Source of the DNA: Neokomagataea tanensis
GTDB lineage: Bacteria; Pseudomonadota; Alphaproteobacteria; Acetobacterales; Acetobacteraceae
NCBI RefSeq assembly: GCF_006542335.1
Contig: NZ_CP032485.1
Span: forward strand, 784,001-848,000
Length of the DNA: 64,000 bases
Direction: 5' to 3'
Below, piece by piece: positions 8,501 through 15,546 of the stretch. Every line of letters starts with the position of its first letter. Positions within the stretch are counted from its first letter, which is position 1. The notes under the pieces are model-generated. The model was not told where the DNA came from. It made no database searches and saw only the letters and a list, made by a program, of their open reading frames with translations. The translations under genes and the position numbers were made by a program.

Positions 8501-9248
8501 AATTCATAAAGTGCTGAAACGGGCGCAGGCAGGTAACCTCAGCGTTAATACTTTGACTTCCGGCATCAGTGTGCATGCCCCTCCTTTTGGAGGGTACGGT
8601 CTGTCAGGTTGTGGCGCAAAACTAGGAGGTCCGTTGGCACTGCGTCAGTTACAAGCCAATGTACCTCCCCTTAACTTCCCGCATTTCTCACCCGCGAATA
8701 TGCTGCCGGGCCAGATTGCACGAAGCGCCGCCAATCTCGTCTCTTTCCTTGAAAGCCGAGATGCTGTCTCCGCACGGGCGATCCGCCAAGACATAGCTCA
8801 TTGCCTTGTCGGGAGTACTCTTACCCTGCCCGCCGCTATCGGTGAGACACGTACATTAGCATTCACACCCGCAGGCACCATCTTATGCGCAGGTGAAAGC
8901 TGGCCCGCTCTCCTCAGAGCTGTGGGTATTACACTTGGCACAGGCAATACGGCGCTTGTTCTCGCTCCCAAAAGCGCAATTGAATGGATGAATCGCCTGC
9001 CGCAAAGCCTGTCTGACCGTATCCAAAGCGTAAATCCCGGCGCACTCCCCGAATGCGATGCCATGATTTTTGAACGTGGCACACCTATGGCTAAGGACGC
9101 CGCCGCGACGCTCACTGCCCGCGAGGGACGGATTGTTCCACTTTACCCCCTAGACAAAGTGCGCCCCGAGTGGCTTCTGCACGAGCGCGTTACCTGCGTA
9201 AACGAAGAGGCCCTCTCGGGCGCTCCGACCGTCATGGCCTTGATGTAG
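5559..9248 (+). CDS. putA: PutA-type bifunctional proline/P5C dehydrogenase, atypical active sites
   Basis: About 1,230 residues: PRODH barrel (roughly 60-540), P5C/aldehyde dehydrogenase domain (about 600-1050) and the C-terminal aldehyde-dehydrogenase-like tail of longer PutAs; no ribbon-helix-helix DNA-binding domain. Normal PutA oxidises proline to glutamate using FAD then NAD. Landmarks are clear (HTDLSYLACA, FECLHG, PREVFGPVLHIRRF, NGQNCGALR with catalytic Cys near 839). However, by recalled alignment to E. coli PutA, residues binding the proline carboxylate (RR) are Lys480-Gln481, the nearby Tyr is His465, the RLVKGAYW Lys is Arg364, the general-base Glu of AETGGQN is Arg805, and the oxyanion Asn of PWNFP is Ser702. 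Activity is therefore doubtful. Start is uncertain (5454, 5547 or 5559). sdaA follows at 63 bases. Confidence 0.82.
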   Translation: MTSPLTVPALAEPFANMLPHMGRMPAMPSRTKIDAMRHTSEYACITELLSLLTITAEQDAAISAQAEHLATILHTAPRSAIGTLLEAFPPDSAHGQALLALAEAFLRIPDHATREALIDAQVRTLDWATPTSKTNAPTLVSMLTKGLSLASHLRKGSAFSLRRLTLQTSAPLIRHGLEKTLRAAAEEVALGTTPNEALRAAQNTRKRGFSHTFDLCCPAALNTDQAHSALHQFEALLEACSRHSGMTGGRPERPTLTLRPTLFCPHFSSLRHDQIMEDFLPTLTRLAERTRQLDLGLILTVEHSKEIDLCLDLLTALCAQRELEGWDGLGMTVQSHDRRALAITQHLIALGRSTGRRLIVRLTRGAAWRAEQNRDDTLAPTPLFSRSCHTDLSYLACAQALLNNLDSAYPHFATHNPRLVAHIQNLAPQARRGDFEFECLHGLAQPLAEALRPPKSPNAPPCRLHVPIGPATTVLPALVKQLRESDGPSPLLSSAKHTQDDVIETLTASPINAAHILRSNTLHTAHVPETTDPTALPPLFELDLSDPADQRALHEALTSGTPAALPFIHPLTAAMTQEPPPQHYGRRICNPAARQDAIGDVLETDAQTLLQALETADSYLTEWRLQPSAHRATLLRDAAQAIENHYVPLLGFIIRETGKTFLSALSELRDGVTALYQAAQEAENSSLTAAPLGLIACISPWSSPFAAFMRQIAFALAAGNIVLAKPAAQTPFTAHTAIQHLHAAGIPAEALHFLPGNELVSEELVSDPRIDGVLFTGSTSASKNISRLIGDRTGRTDAPVTLIARSGGQNTLLADSSAQPGQIVHDVIRLAFADNGQNCGALRILLLQEDNADKVISLLQGALSTLNLGDPARLSTDLGPMINAETRTETLAYIDQMRRAGRKVWAAPLKEPDRNAGHHPGSYLPPTLIEIGRVADIPREVFGPVLHIRRFNKNELEGVIDAVNASGYALSFGVHSRVPATIHKVLKRAQAGNLSVNTLTSGISVHAPPFGGYGLSGCGAKLGGPLALRQLQANVPPLNFPHFSPANMLPGQIARSAANLVSFLESRDAVSARAIRQDIAHCLVGSTLTLPAAIGETRTLAFTPAGTILCAGESWPALLRAVGITLGTGNTALVLAPKSAIEWMNRLPQSLSDRIQSVNPGALPECDAMIFERGTPMAKDAAATLTAREGRIVPLYPLDKVRPEWLLHERVTCVNEEALSGAPTVMALM

Positions 9249-9311
9249 CATCCCTCGCAACCTCACGCGCCATAACCGCCACGCTTCACTCCAAGCCTAC
9301 CACGAGCCTTC

Positions 9312-10670
9312 ATGATCAGCTTATTCGACCTTTTTAAAATCGGGATCGGGCCCTCCTCATCCCACACGGTCGGCCCCATGCGCGCCGCACGCAGGTTCAC
9401 CGCGCATTTGCCGGAAGGCCAACCCATTGAACGCATTCAGGTTACGCTTTACGGCTCGCTGGCTTGGACAGCAAAAGGCCATGCAACAGACACAGCCATC
9501 ATGCTCGGGCTTTACGGCGAAAGCCCTGAAACCATAAACCCTGACGACGCGCCGGCCATTCTCGAACAGCTCTCCACACAAAAACAGCTTTCTCTGAACG
9601 GACAATTAGTCGCGTTTGATCCCGAAAATGACATTATTCTCGACACCGTTACGACGCCACCCGTTCACCCAAACACGCTACAATTCACCGCTTTGTCGGA
9701 GAGCGGCGCCATAATAGTACAATCCCGTTTCTGCTCCGTGGGTGGCGGGTTCATCGTTCCGGAAGACCACACCGAAGGCGCATCCTACGCCCTGCCCGAT
9801 ATGCCTTTGGACTTCACAAGCGGCGTAGAATTGCTCGAGCGTACGGAGCGCAATACACTCTCTATCGCTGATGTTGTAATGATTAATGAAGAGGCATTAC
9901 GACCAAAACACGAAATCAACGCCTATCTAGACCGCATCATCGACGTCATGATGGCGTGCATCGACCGAGGCCTAGTCCAAACAGGCATCCTGCCGGGGCG
10001 GCTTAAAGTAAAACGCCGTGCGGCGGCCCTGCACGCCCGCTTGCAGGCAACCTCCCTACACAACCAAAAACCCGCCCATGAAGTTATGGATTGGGTCAGC
10101 CTTTACGCCATTGCCGTCAACGAGGAAAATGCTGCGGGTAGTCGCGTCGTCACCGCCCCGACAAACGGAGCCGCTGGCGTTATTCCCGCCGTGTTACGCT
10201 ACTTCCGGGACCATTGCCCACAAGCTTCACAGCAAGGCATGCGCGACTTTTTACTCACAGCCGCCGCTATTGGCGGCTTATTCAAACTTAATGCGTCCAT
10301 CTCAGGTGCTGAAGTTGGGTGCCAAGGGGAAGTCGGAGTAGCCTCTTCCATGGCGGCAGCAGGCCTTGCAGCCGCACTTGGTGCAAACCCGCAACAGGTT
10401 GAGAACGCTGCCGAAATAGGAATGGAACATCACCTCGGCATGACCTGTGACCCCATAGCCGGGCTGGTTCAAATTCCCTGCATCGAGCGCAACGCCTTCG
10501 GCGCTGTAAAAGCAATCAATGCCGCCTCACTCGCCATGCACGGCGATGGCGCCCACCACGTTTCCCTTGATCATGTCATCCGCACTATGGCTGAAACGGG
10601 ACGTGACATGAACCACCGTTACAAAGAAACCTCGCTCGGCGGACTGGCTGTCAACGTCCCCGAATGCTGA
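9312..10670 (+). CDS. sdaA: L-serine ammonia-lyase (iron-sulfur type)
   Basis: Single-chain 4Fe-4S L-serine dehydratase converting L-serine to pyruvate and ammonia in the cytoplasm. The N-terminus [22 protein letters not shown] is the hallmark of the family; the alpha domain carries the cluster Cys residues in [16 protein letters not shown] and in [20 protein letters not shown]. At 452 residues it matches the usual 450-460. It follows putA by 63 bases in the same direction, suggesting a shared amino-acid catabolic unit yielding glutamate and pyruvate. The ribosome site is weak. Confidence 0.95.
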   Translation: MISLFDLFKIGIGPSSSHTVGPMRAARRFTAHLPEGQPIERIQVTLYGSLAWTAKGHATDTAIMLGLYGESPETINPDDAPAILEQLSTQKQLSLNGQLVAFDPENDIILDTVTTPPVHPNTLQFTALSESGAIIVQSRFCSVGGGFIVPEDHTEGASYALPDMPLDFTSGVELLERTERNTLSIADVVMINEEALRPKHEINAYLDRIIDVMMACIDRGLVQTGILPGRLKVKRRAAALHARLQATSLHNQKPAHEVMDWVSLYAIAVNEENAAGSRVVTAPTNGAAGVIPAVLRYFRDHCPQASQQGMRDFLLTAAAIGGLFKLNASISGAEVGCQGEVGVASSMAAAGLAAALGANPQQVENAAEIGMEHHLGMTCDPIAGLVQIPCIERNAFGAVKAINAASLAMHGDGAHHVSLDHVIRTMAETGRDMNHRYKETSLGGLAVNVPEC

Positions 10671-10685
10671 GCGCTATGCACAAGA

Positions 10686-10706
10686 GCCTCGCTTTTAAAG
10701 CGAGGC
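10686..10706. terminator. Hairpin between convergent sdaA and SIMPL genes
   Basis: A 10-bp perfect inverted repeat around T10696 (arms 10686-10695 and 10697-10706) lies 15 bases after the sdaA stop. No T run follows on either strand. A second hairpin (10711-10718 with 10725-10732) overlaps the end of the convergent gene. Together they may end transcription from both sides. Confidence 0.4.
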
Positions 10707-10715
10707 CCTGCCGAA

Positions 10716-11438
10716 TTATGGCTCTAATTCGGCCTCAACTTGGACAGTAGCGGATACGACCTGCTCTTCACGACTTGATTCTGGCGGTGCCATAGGCGCG
10801 CTACTAGCGCGCATAACTGCCATCATCGGTCGCACTGCGCCCTCAAAATTGGCGTTAATACGCACATCATTCAAACGGACTAACTTCAGGCCCAGCGCTT
10901 TTGCGTTTTCTTCCGCCTGTGGGCGGACCTTTGCCAAAGCCTCAAGGCGAGCCTTTTGCAACAATGCTTCTCGCGTGTTCGGATCCAAAGACCAATCCGT
11001 CCCGTCCAGCATCAGACCCTGCCCTTGCAGGTTACCAGCCAGATCCAACACTTTGGCAGCATCCTCACCGCTCAGTGTAATATCTTGCCGCGCAACCCAG
11101 CGCGTACGGCCATGCTCTGGCGTCATGTCGTCAATCGTATAACTGCCAGCTCTGGCATCCACACCAGCTTGACCGGACACCGCTTTCATAGCCGCAGAAA
11201 TGCTTGCATTCAGCGCTTTTTGCGCCCCGATTGGCGAAGTATTTTCCGCACGGGCATAAAGATGTGCCGTCAATAACGTGGCGGGAGCGCGCACGTTATT
11301 CGTCACCGAAAAATTGAGCTTTGTCATAACATGCTCCTGTGCCGCACCATCTTGCGTTGCAGCCTGTACATCACGTGGCAAGCCACAGAGCAGACCCGCT
11401 GCACACACCGCACCAAGGGCAAAACGAAAATATGTCAT
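10716..11438 (-). CDS. SIMPL domain-containing protein (DUF541), periplasmic
   Basis: 240 residues with a signal peptide (hydrophobic segment about 5-20, cleavage after VQA near 26). The mature part has the SIMPL pattern: an alternating strand region after the signal, a central repeat with DDMTPEHGRTRWVARQDITL-like strand, the conserved RLEALAKVRPQAEENAKALGLKL helix that gives the family its feel, and a C-terminal beta strand SATVQVEAEL. Family members are periplasmic or surface proteins of poorly defined role (for example BP26, YggE). The start overlaps the upstream gene by four bases (ATGA), so both are translated from one transcript. Confidence 0.82.
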   Translation of the reverse strand: MTYFRFALGAVCAAGLLCGLPRDVQAATQDGAAQEHVMTKLNFSVTNNVRAPATLLTAHLYARAENTSPIGAQKALNASISAAMKAVSGQAGVDARAGSYTIDDMTPEHGRTRWVARQDITLSGEDAAKVLDLAGNLQGQGLMLDGTDWSLDPNTREALLQKARLEALAKVRPQAEENAKALGLKLVRLNDVRINANFEGAVRPMMAVMRASSAPMAPPESSREEQVVSATVQVEAELEP

Positions 11439-11812
11439 GAATGACCCTGACTATGTTCTAAAAGGACAAGGGCACGACGTAACCGTTCAATTCCGGCACG
11501 AAGATGGCCATTTTGGCACAATTTTACGCCATGGGCGCGTAGCCTGCGCGCGTCCTCCATGTCTCCGACGGGGACACCGTGCGGTTCAGCGATTATTGAG
11601 TCCACATTTGTCTCAAGCTGCGTGCAGTATTCAGGGCTATCCGTCGTAACCGAAATAACTCCGTCCGCATGGTGCACATTGCCCTGCATGAAGCGCTTCA
11701 TAGAATGGCCGTCAACTTGCACAATACTAATCGGCACAGCCACTTGCGCCATTGCGCGGGGACTGAAAACCAATAACTCCGCAAGAGCGCACAAAACGAG
11801 AAACGGCCTCAT
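11435..11812 (-). CDS. Secreted hypothetical protein coupled to SIMPL gene
   Basis: 125 residues from the chosen start (MRPFLVLCALAEL...), which has a GGGG about 10 bases upstream; a longer frame begins at 11872. A signal peptide ends near AMAQVA. The mature part has two Cys (in SPEYCTQLE and VKLCQNGHL) that could form one disulfide, and a C-terminal helical region RAGIERLRRALVLLEHSQGHS with a TPR-like rhythm. I do not recognise the family. The four-base ATGA overlap with the SIMPL gene implies coupled translation and a possible joint role in the periplasm. Confidence 0.65.
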   Translation of the reverse strand: MRPFLVLCALAELLVFSPRAMAQVAVPISIVQVDGHSMKRFMQGNVHHADGVISVTTDSPEYCTQLETNVDSIIAEPHGVPVGDMEDARRLRAHGVKLCQNGHLRAGIERLRRALVLLEHSQGHS

Positions 11813-11936
11813 GGATTTATAACCCCAGACACCCGCACAGATCCCAATAGGGAAAATAGTAAAATCCCCCAACGATGAGCAAAAGACGTTAAGCCTTTAA
11901 ACCCCACAGGGACATGGCCAATACATGAAGCTTCCG

Positions 11937-13367
11937 TCATGCGGCACTCTCAGGAATATCATTGGCGTTCACCCGGTCTATACAAGGGATATAAAGCGCG
12001 ACACTCAGTCCGGGTTTCTGGTCTTCCAAAATCATACGGCCATGATGCAGCGCTACAACAGCCTGCACCAGCGACAAACCCAAACCCGAGCCCGGCGTAT
12101 GCCGTGCTGCCTCTGCACGGAAAAAGCGCTCCGATGCCCGCTCCATATCCTGCGGGCTCATACCCGGCCCGCGATCAATGACCGAAACACAAATATCATC
12201 GCCCACTCTTTTGGCATGCAGAGACACAGCCGTTCCTGAAGGCGCAAATTTAATGGCGTTGTCCAACAGGTTCGCAACAGCCTGCTGCAACAAGTGCGGA
12301 TCACCAAACACGTCTGGCAATTCACCGCACTGCAACTCACCGCACTGCAACTCGAGGCGCAAAGAGGCATCTTCTGCGCTCGCCTCGTACAACTCAGCCA
12401 GCCCCTCTAATAAAGGGCACAGCGCTAATTGCGTGAATGCAGCCCGGCGCGCTCCTGCCTCAATCTGGGCAATACGCAGCAATGCCTCAAAAATAGACGT
12501 CACATGGTCCAGATCCACCACGGCACGGTCTACGGCCGAGCGTAAATCCTGCTCGGTCGTCGCGGTCAAGCTAGCTTCCTCCAAGCGTGCTCTCGCCCGG
12601 GTAATAGGCGTTCTTAAATCATGTGCGATGGAGTTCGACACTTGCCGGACCCCATCCATCAAACGATCAATACGCTCCAACATTTCGTTAACTGTCTGAC
12701 TGATCGGGTCGGTTTCGTTGCCTGTTAGGGGAATACGGCGGCTCAAATCACCCCGCGCAACAGCTGCCGTGGTGCGCGCAATCGTGCGGACAACCTGCCG
12801 GAAAATTCCCCGCATTACCAATGCGCCACCTGCGGCAAGCAGCGACACCATTAGCCACGCCCAAATCAATGTATCTGTCAGGACATGGCGCACCAACTCA
12901 CGGCCACGAATATCGCGCCCGACAATCAGCCCACACCCTCCCGGTAAAACATAGGCATGCATTTTCGCATGCGTACGAAAACCATCGCGCTGGATAGGAA
13001 GCTCATAATAGCGCTCTGTCCCCGCTACCGCCGCAGGCCAACCCGGTAAATTCCCCGCATAGCGCCGCCCGGCAGGCCCTACTAAAAGGTAAAGCGCGTC
13101 ATCCTCTACGTTTTGGTCCAAACGGTCCTGAATAGCCGTGACCAAAGCAGGCAAACCACCGCGCTGCACACGCTGTTCCAAGTCGTGAGCGTCGACCTGC
13201 ACAGCCGCTTCTACCTGCCGGTCGATCTGGCCAGTCGTGTTCCACCAGATGAACGAGAGAAAAACCCCGGCGGACAAAATGAAGACGGACCCATAGGCCA
13301 GCGCAAAATTTAACCCCGCTGAACGTACTGGCCAGCGGGGCTTCATCTTCTTGAAAAAATGCCGCAT
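11937..13367 (-). CDS. Sensor histidine kinase (HAMP, HisKA, HATPase)
   Basis: Inner-membrane sensor with two membrane segments flanking a periplasmic domain of about 130 residues, then HAMP, dimerisation domain with the phosphorylated His in SIAHDLRTPITRAR, and the ATPase boxes NLLDNAIKFAPSG (N), DRGPGMSP (G1) and GSGLGLSLVQAV (G2). All catalytic motifs are intact. It partners the OmpR-type regulator immediately upstream. The start is uncertain: 13418 (overlapping the regulator), 13367 or 13346 are all possible and none has a strong ribosome site. A 15-bp tandem duplication adds five residues just before the ATPase core. The stimulus cannot be read from sequence; the protease gene upstream hints at envelope stress. 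Confidence 0.9.
   Translation of the reverse strand: MRHFFKKMKPRWPVRSAGLNFALAYGSVFILSAGVFLSFIWWNTTGQIDRQVEAAVQVDAHDLEQRVQRGGLPALVTAIQDRLDQNVEDDALYLLVGPAGRRYAGNLPGWPAAVAGTERYYELPIQRDGFRTHAKMHAYVLPGGCGLIVGRDIRGRELVRHVLTDTLIWAWLMVSLLAAGGALVMRGIFRQVVRTIARTTAAVARGDLSRRIPLTGNETDPISQTVNEMLERIDRLMDGVRQVSNSIAHDLRTPITRARARLEEASLTATTEQDLRSAVDRAVVDLDHVTSIFEALLRIAQIEAGARRAAFTQLALCPLLEGLAELYEASAEDASLRLELQCGELQCGELPDVFGDPHLLQQAVANLLDNAIKFAPSGTAVSLHAKRVGDDICVSVIDRGPGMSPQDMERASERFFRAEAARHTPGSGLGLSLVQAVVALHHGRMILEDQKPGLSVALYIPCIDRVNANDIPESAA
12323..12352 (-). repeat. 15-bp in-frame tandem duplication inside the histidine kinase
   Basis: Two identical adjacent 15-base copies (12323-12337 and 12338-12352) encode QCGEL twice in a row in the kinase, between the dimerisation and ATPase domains. 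This looks like a recent slippage duplication. Confidence 0.85.
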
Positions 13368-13389
13368 TCGTAACGCTGCTTTCACCTCT

Positions 13390-14070
13390 TTAATCAGCGC
13401 GTAAAATATAACCCGCATTACGGATTGTATGGATTAGAGCATGGGTAAAAGGCTTATCGACCTTTTGGCGCAGGCGAGAGACATGAACGTCAATAACGTT
13501 TGTCTGCGGGTCGAAGTGATAATCCCACACTTTCTCAAGCAGCATCGTACGCGTCACAACCTGACCAGCATGGCGCACCAGAAATTCCAGTAGTCGGAAC
13601 TCACGCGGTTGAAGATCAATTTTCTCTCCACCGCGCTTCACGGTCCGCGCCAGAAGGTCCATTTCCAAATCTGCAACAGATAAACGCGTCTGAGGTATCA
13701 CTTCCGAGCGCCCGCGCCGGCCCAATGCCTCGACCCGCGCCATAAGCTCTGAAAATGCAAAAGGCTTGGTGACGTAATCATCCCCACCGGCCTTCAGGCC
13801 AGCCACGCGGTCATCCACATCCGCAAGCGCCGACAATAACAGCACCGGGGTTGCGTTGTTCTGCCCTCTTAACGTTTCAAGGATGCGCAGCCCGTCTATT
13901 CCGCCGGGCAACATACGATCCAAAATGACAACGTCGTAGCTTTCACTGACAGCAAGGAACAAACCATCCTTACCATTATCCGCCTCATCGACGACATGAC
14001 CAGCTTCACGCAGCCCCTTTAATACAAAGGCGCGGACAGTTACATCATCCTCGACCAGCAGGATCCGCAT
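13390..14070 (-). CDS. OmpR/PhoB-family response regulator
   Basis: Receiver domain (about residues 1-115) with acidic pair in LVEDDV, phospho-acceptor Asp in VVILDRMLPGG, the Thr/Ser switch (PVLLLSA) and Lys in VTKPFAF, followed by a winged-helix DNA-binding domain with LQPREFRLLEFLVRHAGQVVTR and NVIDVHVSRLRQKVD. It controls transcription when phosphorylated by the downstream kinase. The start at 14070 is preferred to one at 14091 because a GGAAGAGAG site lies just upstream. The kinase gene begins at or within its 3' end, so the two form a classical pair. Confidence 0.93.
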   Translation of the reverse strand: MRILLVEDDVTVRAFVLKGLREAGHVVDEADNGKDGLFLAVSESYDVVILDRMLPGGIDGLRILETLRGQNNATPVLLLSALADVDDRVAGLKAGGDDYVTKPFAFSELMARVEALGRRGRSEVIPQTRLSVADLEMDLLARTVKRGGEKIDLQPREFRLLEFLVRHAGQVVTRTMLLEKVWDYHFDPQTNVIDVHVSRLRQKVDKPFTHALIHTIRNAGYILRAD

Positions 14071-14136
14071 ACCGCTCTCTCTTCCATTCATCTTAAAAGC
14101 CGCTAACGCCTTACCATAACGCCTCGGACGGCTAGA

Positions 14137-15396
14137 TCAATCATCCGCCTCAGCAGGGCGTGCACCAATATGCACAACCAAAGTCAGGTCACCATGCCCT
14201 CTGCGTACCATAAAGGTTAAATCCGTCCCCGGCCGTGCTGCCGCAATACTTCTGAGCAGCATACGCGCACTGGTTACTGACGTCCCATCAACTTGCCGCA
14301 CGATGTCCCCACCCCGCAAACCACTCTTCTGTGCTGGCCCGCCGGGGTCCACCGTGGCGATACCCACATTTGTATCGCTGTCATCCAGCGTGATGCCCAG
14401 CCAGCCGTGCTCCGCCCGACCAGTTTTTTCGATCTCGGCAACAATTGGAGCAACAATCTCTGACGGAATACCAAAGCCAATCCCCACTGAGCCCCCTGCG
14501 GGGGTGACAATGGCTGCGTTCATGGCAACGACCTGCCCGCGCATATTAAACGCTGGCCCGCCAGAATTTCCAGGATTGATCGGCGCATCAAGCTGAATGA
14601 AATCGTCCAGCGACCCAATACCAAGGTCACGCCCAACAGCCGACACAATCCCAGCCGTTACAGAGGACCCGAAGCCGAAAGGATTACCTGCGACGAGAAT
14701 CCAGTCTCCGATATCTGTCTGCCGGGAATCACCCCACGTCACGTAAGGCAATGGCTCCGAACTATCGACCTTGATAACTGCAATATCGGAAAGAGGGTCT
14801 GCACCAAGCAAATGGGCGGGCAGTTCCAGCCCGTTTGATAACGAAACAACCACACGCCCGTTATCACCTATAACATGGCGATTAGTGACGATAATGCCTG
14901 TTGGATCCACGATAAAACCAGACCCGGCCCCCACCATATCCTCCGAAGCACGCTTCATGCGGTCATGATAACGCTTTTCCAGCGGTGTGCCGCGGATCTG
15001 AGGAGGCGTATGGTCATGCCCATCTGATACAGACTGGGACGTAGCAATGTTCACCACTGCGGGAATGACCTGACGCACTAATGGCGCAAAACTGAGAGGC
15101 CCATATTTAACCAGAAGCGGCGGCAAAGCAGGCGCAGCCTCCGGCACGGCTGACTGTATGGGAATGCCCTTCGCATCCGTGCTTTCACCCGCAATTGGGC
15201 GCTCGGTAAGCAATCTGCCGCTTACACCCATGCCTGACTGTCTCTCAGCAGAGGTGCCATTTTCTGATTTGATATACGTAGCACGCGCCGACTGGCCCGA
15301 CAGCGCGGCGTATCCACCAAAAACAAAGATCCCCGCCGCAGTTACGATAGCGGCTGTTGCCCCTCCAACGAAGGCAGAAAGAACAACGCGATTCAC
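14137..15396 (-). CDS. HtrA/DegP-like trypsin-fold serine protease with one PDZ domain
   Basis: 419 residues with an N-terminal membrane anchor or uncleaved signal (about residues 5-30), a variable Pro-rich linker, a trypsin-like domain and one C-terminal PDZ domain (GWLGITLDDSD onwards). The triad is visible: His in VTNRHVIGD, Asp in SDIAVIKVD and Ser in GNSGGPAF. A single PDZ with an anchor fits DegS/HhoB-type members rather than DegP, which has two. It lies 66 bases upstream of the regulator-kinase pair on the same strand, so it may be in the same operon and act in envelope protein quality control; that link is inference. Confidence 0.9.
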   Translation of the reverse strand: MNRVVLSAFVGGATAAIVTAAGIFVFGGYAALSGQSARATYIKSENGTSAERQSGMGVSGRLLTERPIAGESTDAKGIPIQSAVPEAAPALPPLLVKYGPLSFAPLVRQVIPAVVNIATSQSVSDGHDHTPPQIRGTPLEKRYHDRMKRASEDMVGAGSGFIVDPTGIIVTNRHVIGDNGRVVVSLSNGLELPAHLLGADPLSDIAVIKVDSSEPLPYVTWGDSRQTDIGDWILVAGNPFGFGSSVTAGIVSAVGRDLGIGSLDDFIQLDAPINPGNSGGPAFNMRGQVVAMNAAIVTPAGGSVGIGFGIPSEIVAPIVAEIEKTGRAEHGWLGITLDDSDTNVGIATVDPGGPAQKSGLRGGDIVRQVDGTSVTSARMLLRSIAAARPGTDLTFMVRRGHGDLTLVVHIGARPAEADD

Positions 15397-15492
15397 AACA
15401 GATCAGACGGCTGGTTTTTCATACCTCAACCGTAACACACAGTTTTCCAATTTCACAAAAAACGTTTCCAACGCACTCGCAAAAAAGACAAA

Positions 15493-15534
15493 TTTATGGA
15501 GAAGTGGCGCTTATCTGCACCACTTCTCCATAAA
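15493..15534 (-). terminator. Terminator of the Hint-domain gene
   Basis: A perfect 15-bp stem (15493-15507 with 15520-15534) with a 12-base loop begins 12 bases after the Hint gene stop. On the minus strand it is followed by a T-rich tract (complement of 15481-15492), so it is oriented to end that gene. It also separates it from the protease gene. Confidence 0.8.
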
Positions 15535-15546
15535 CAGAATGCTTTC

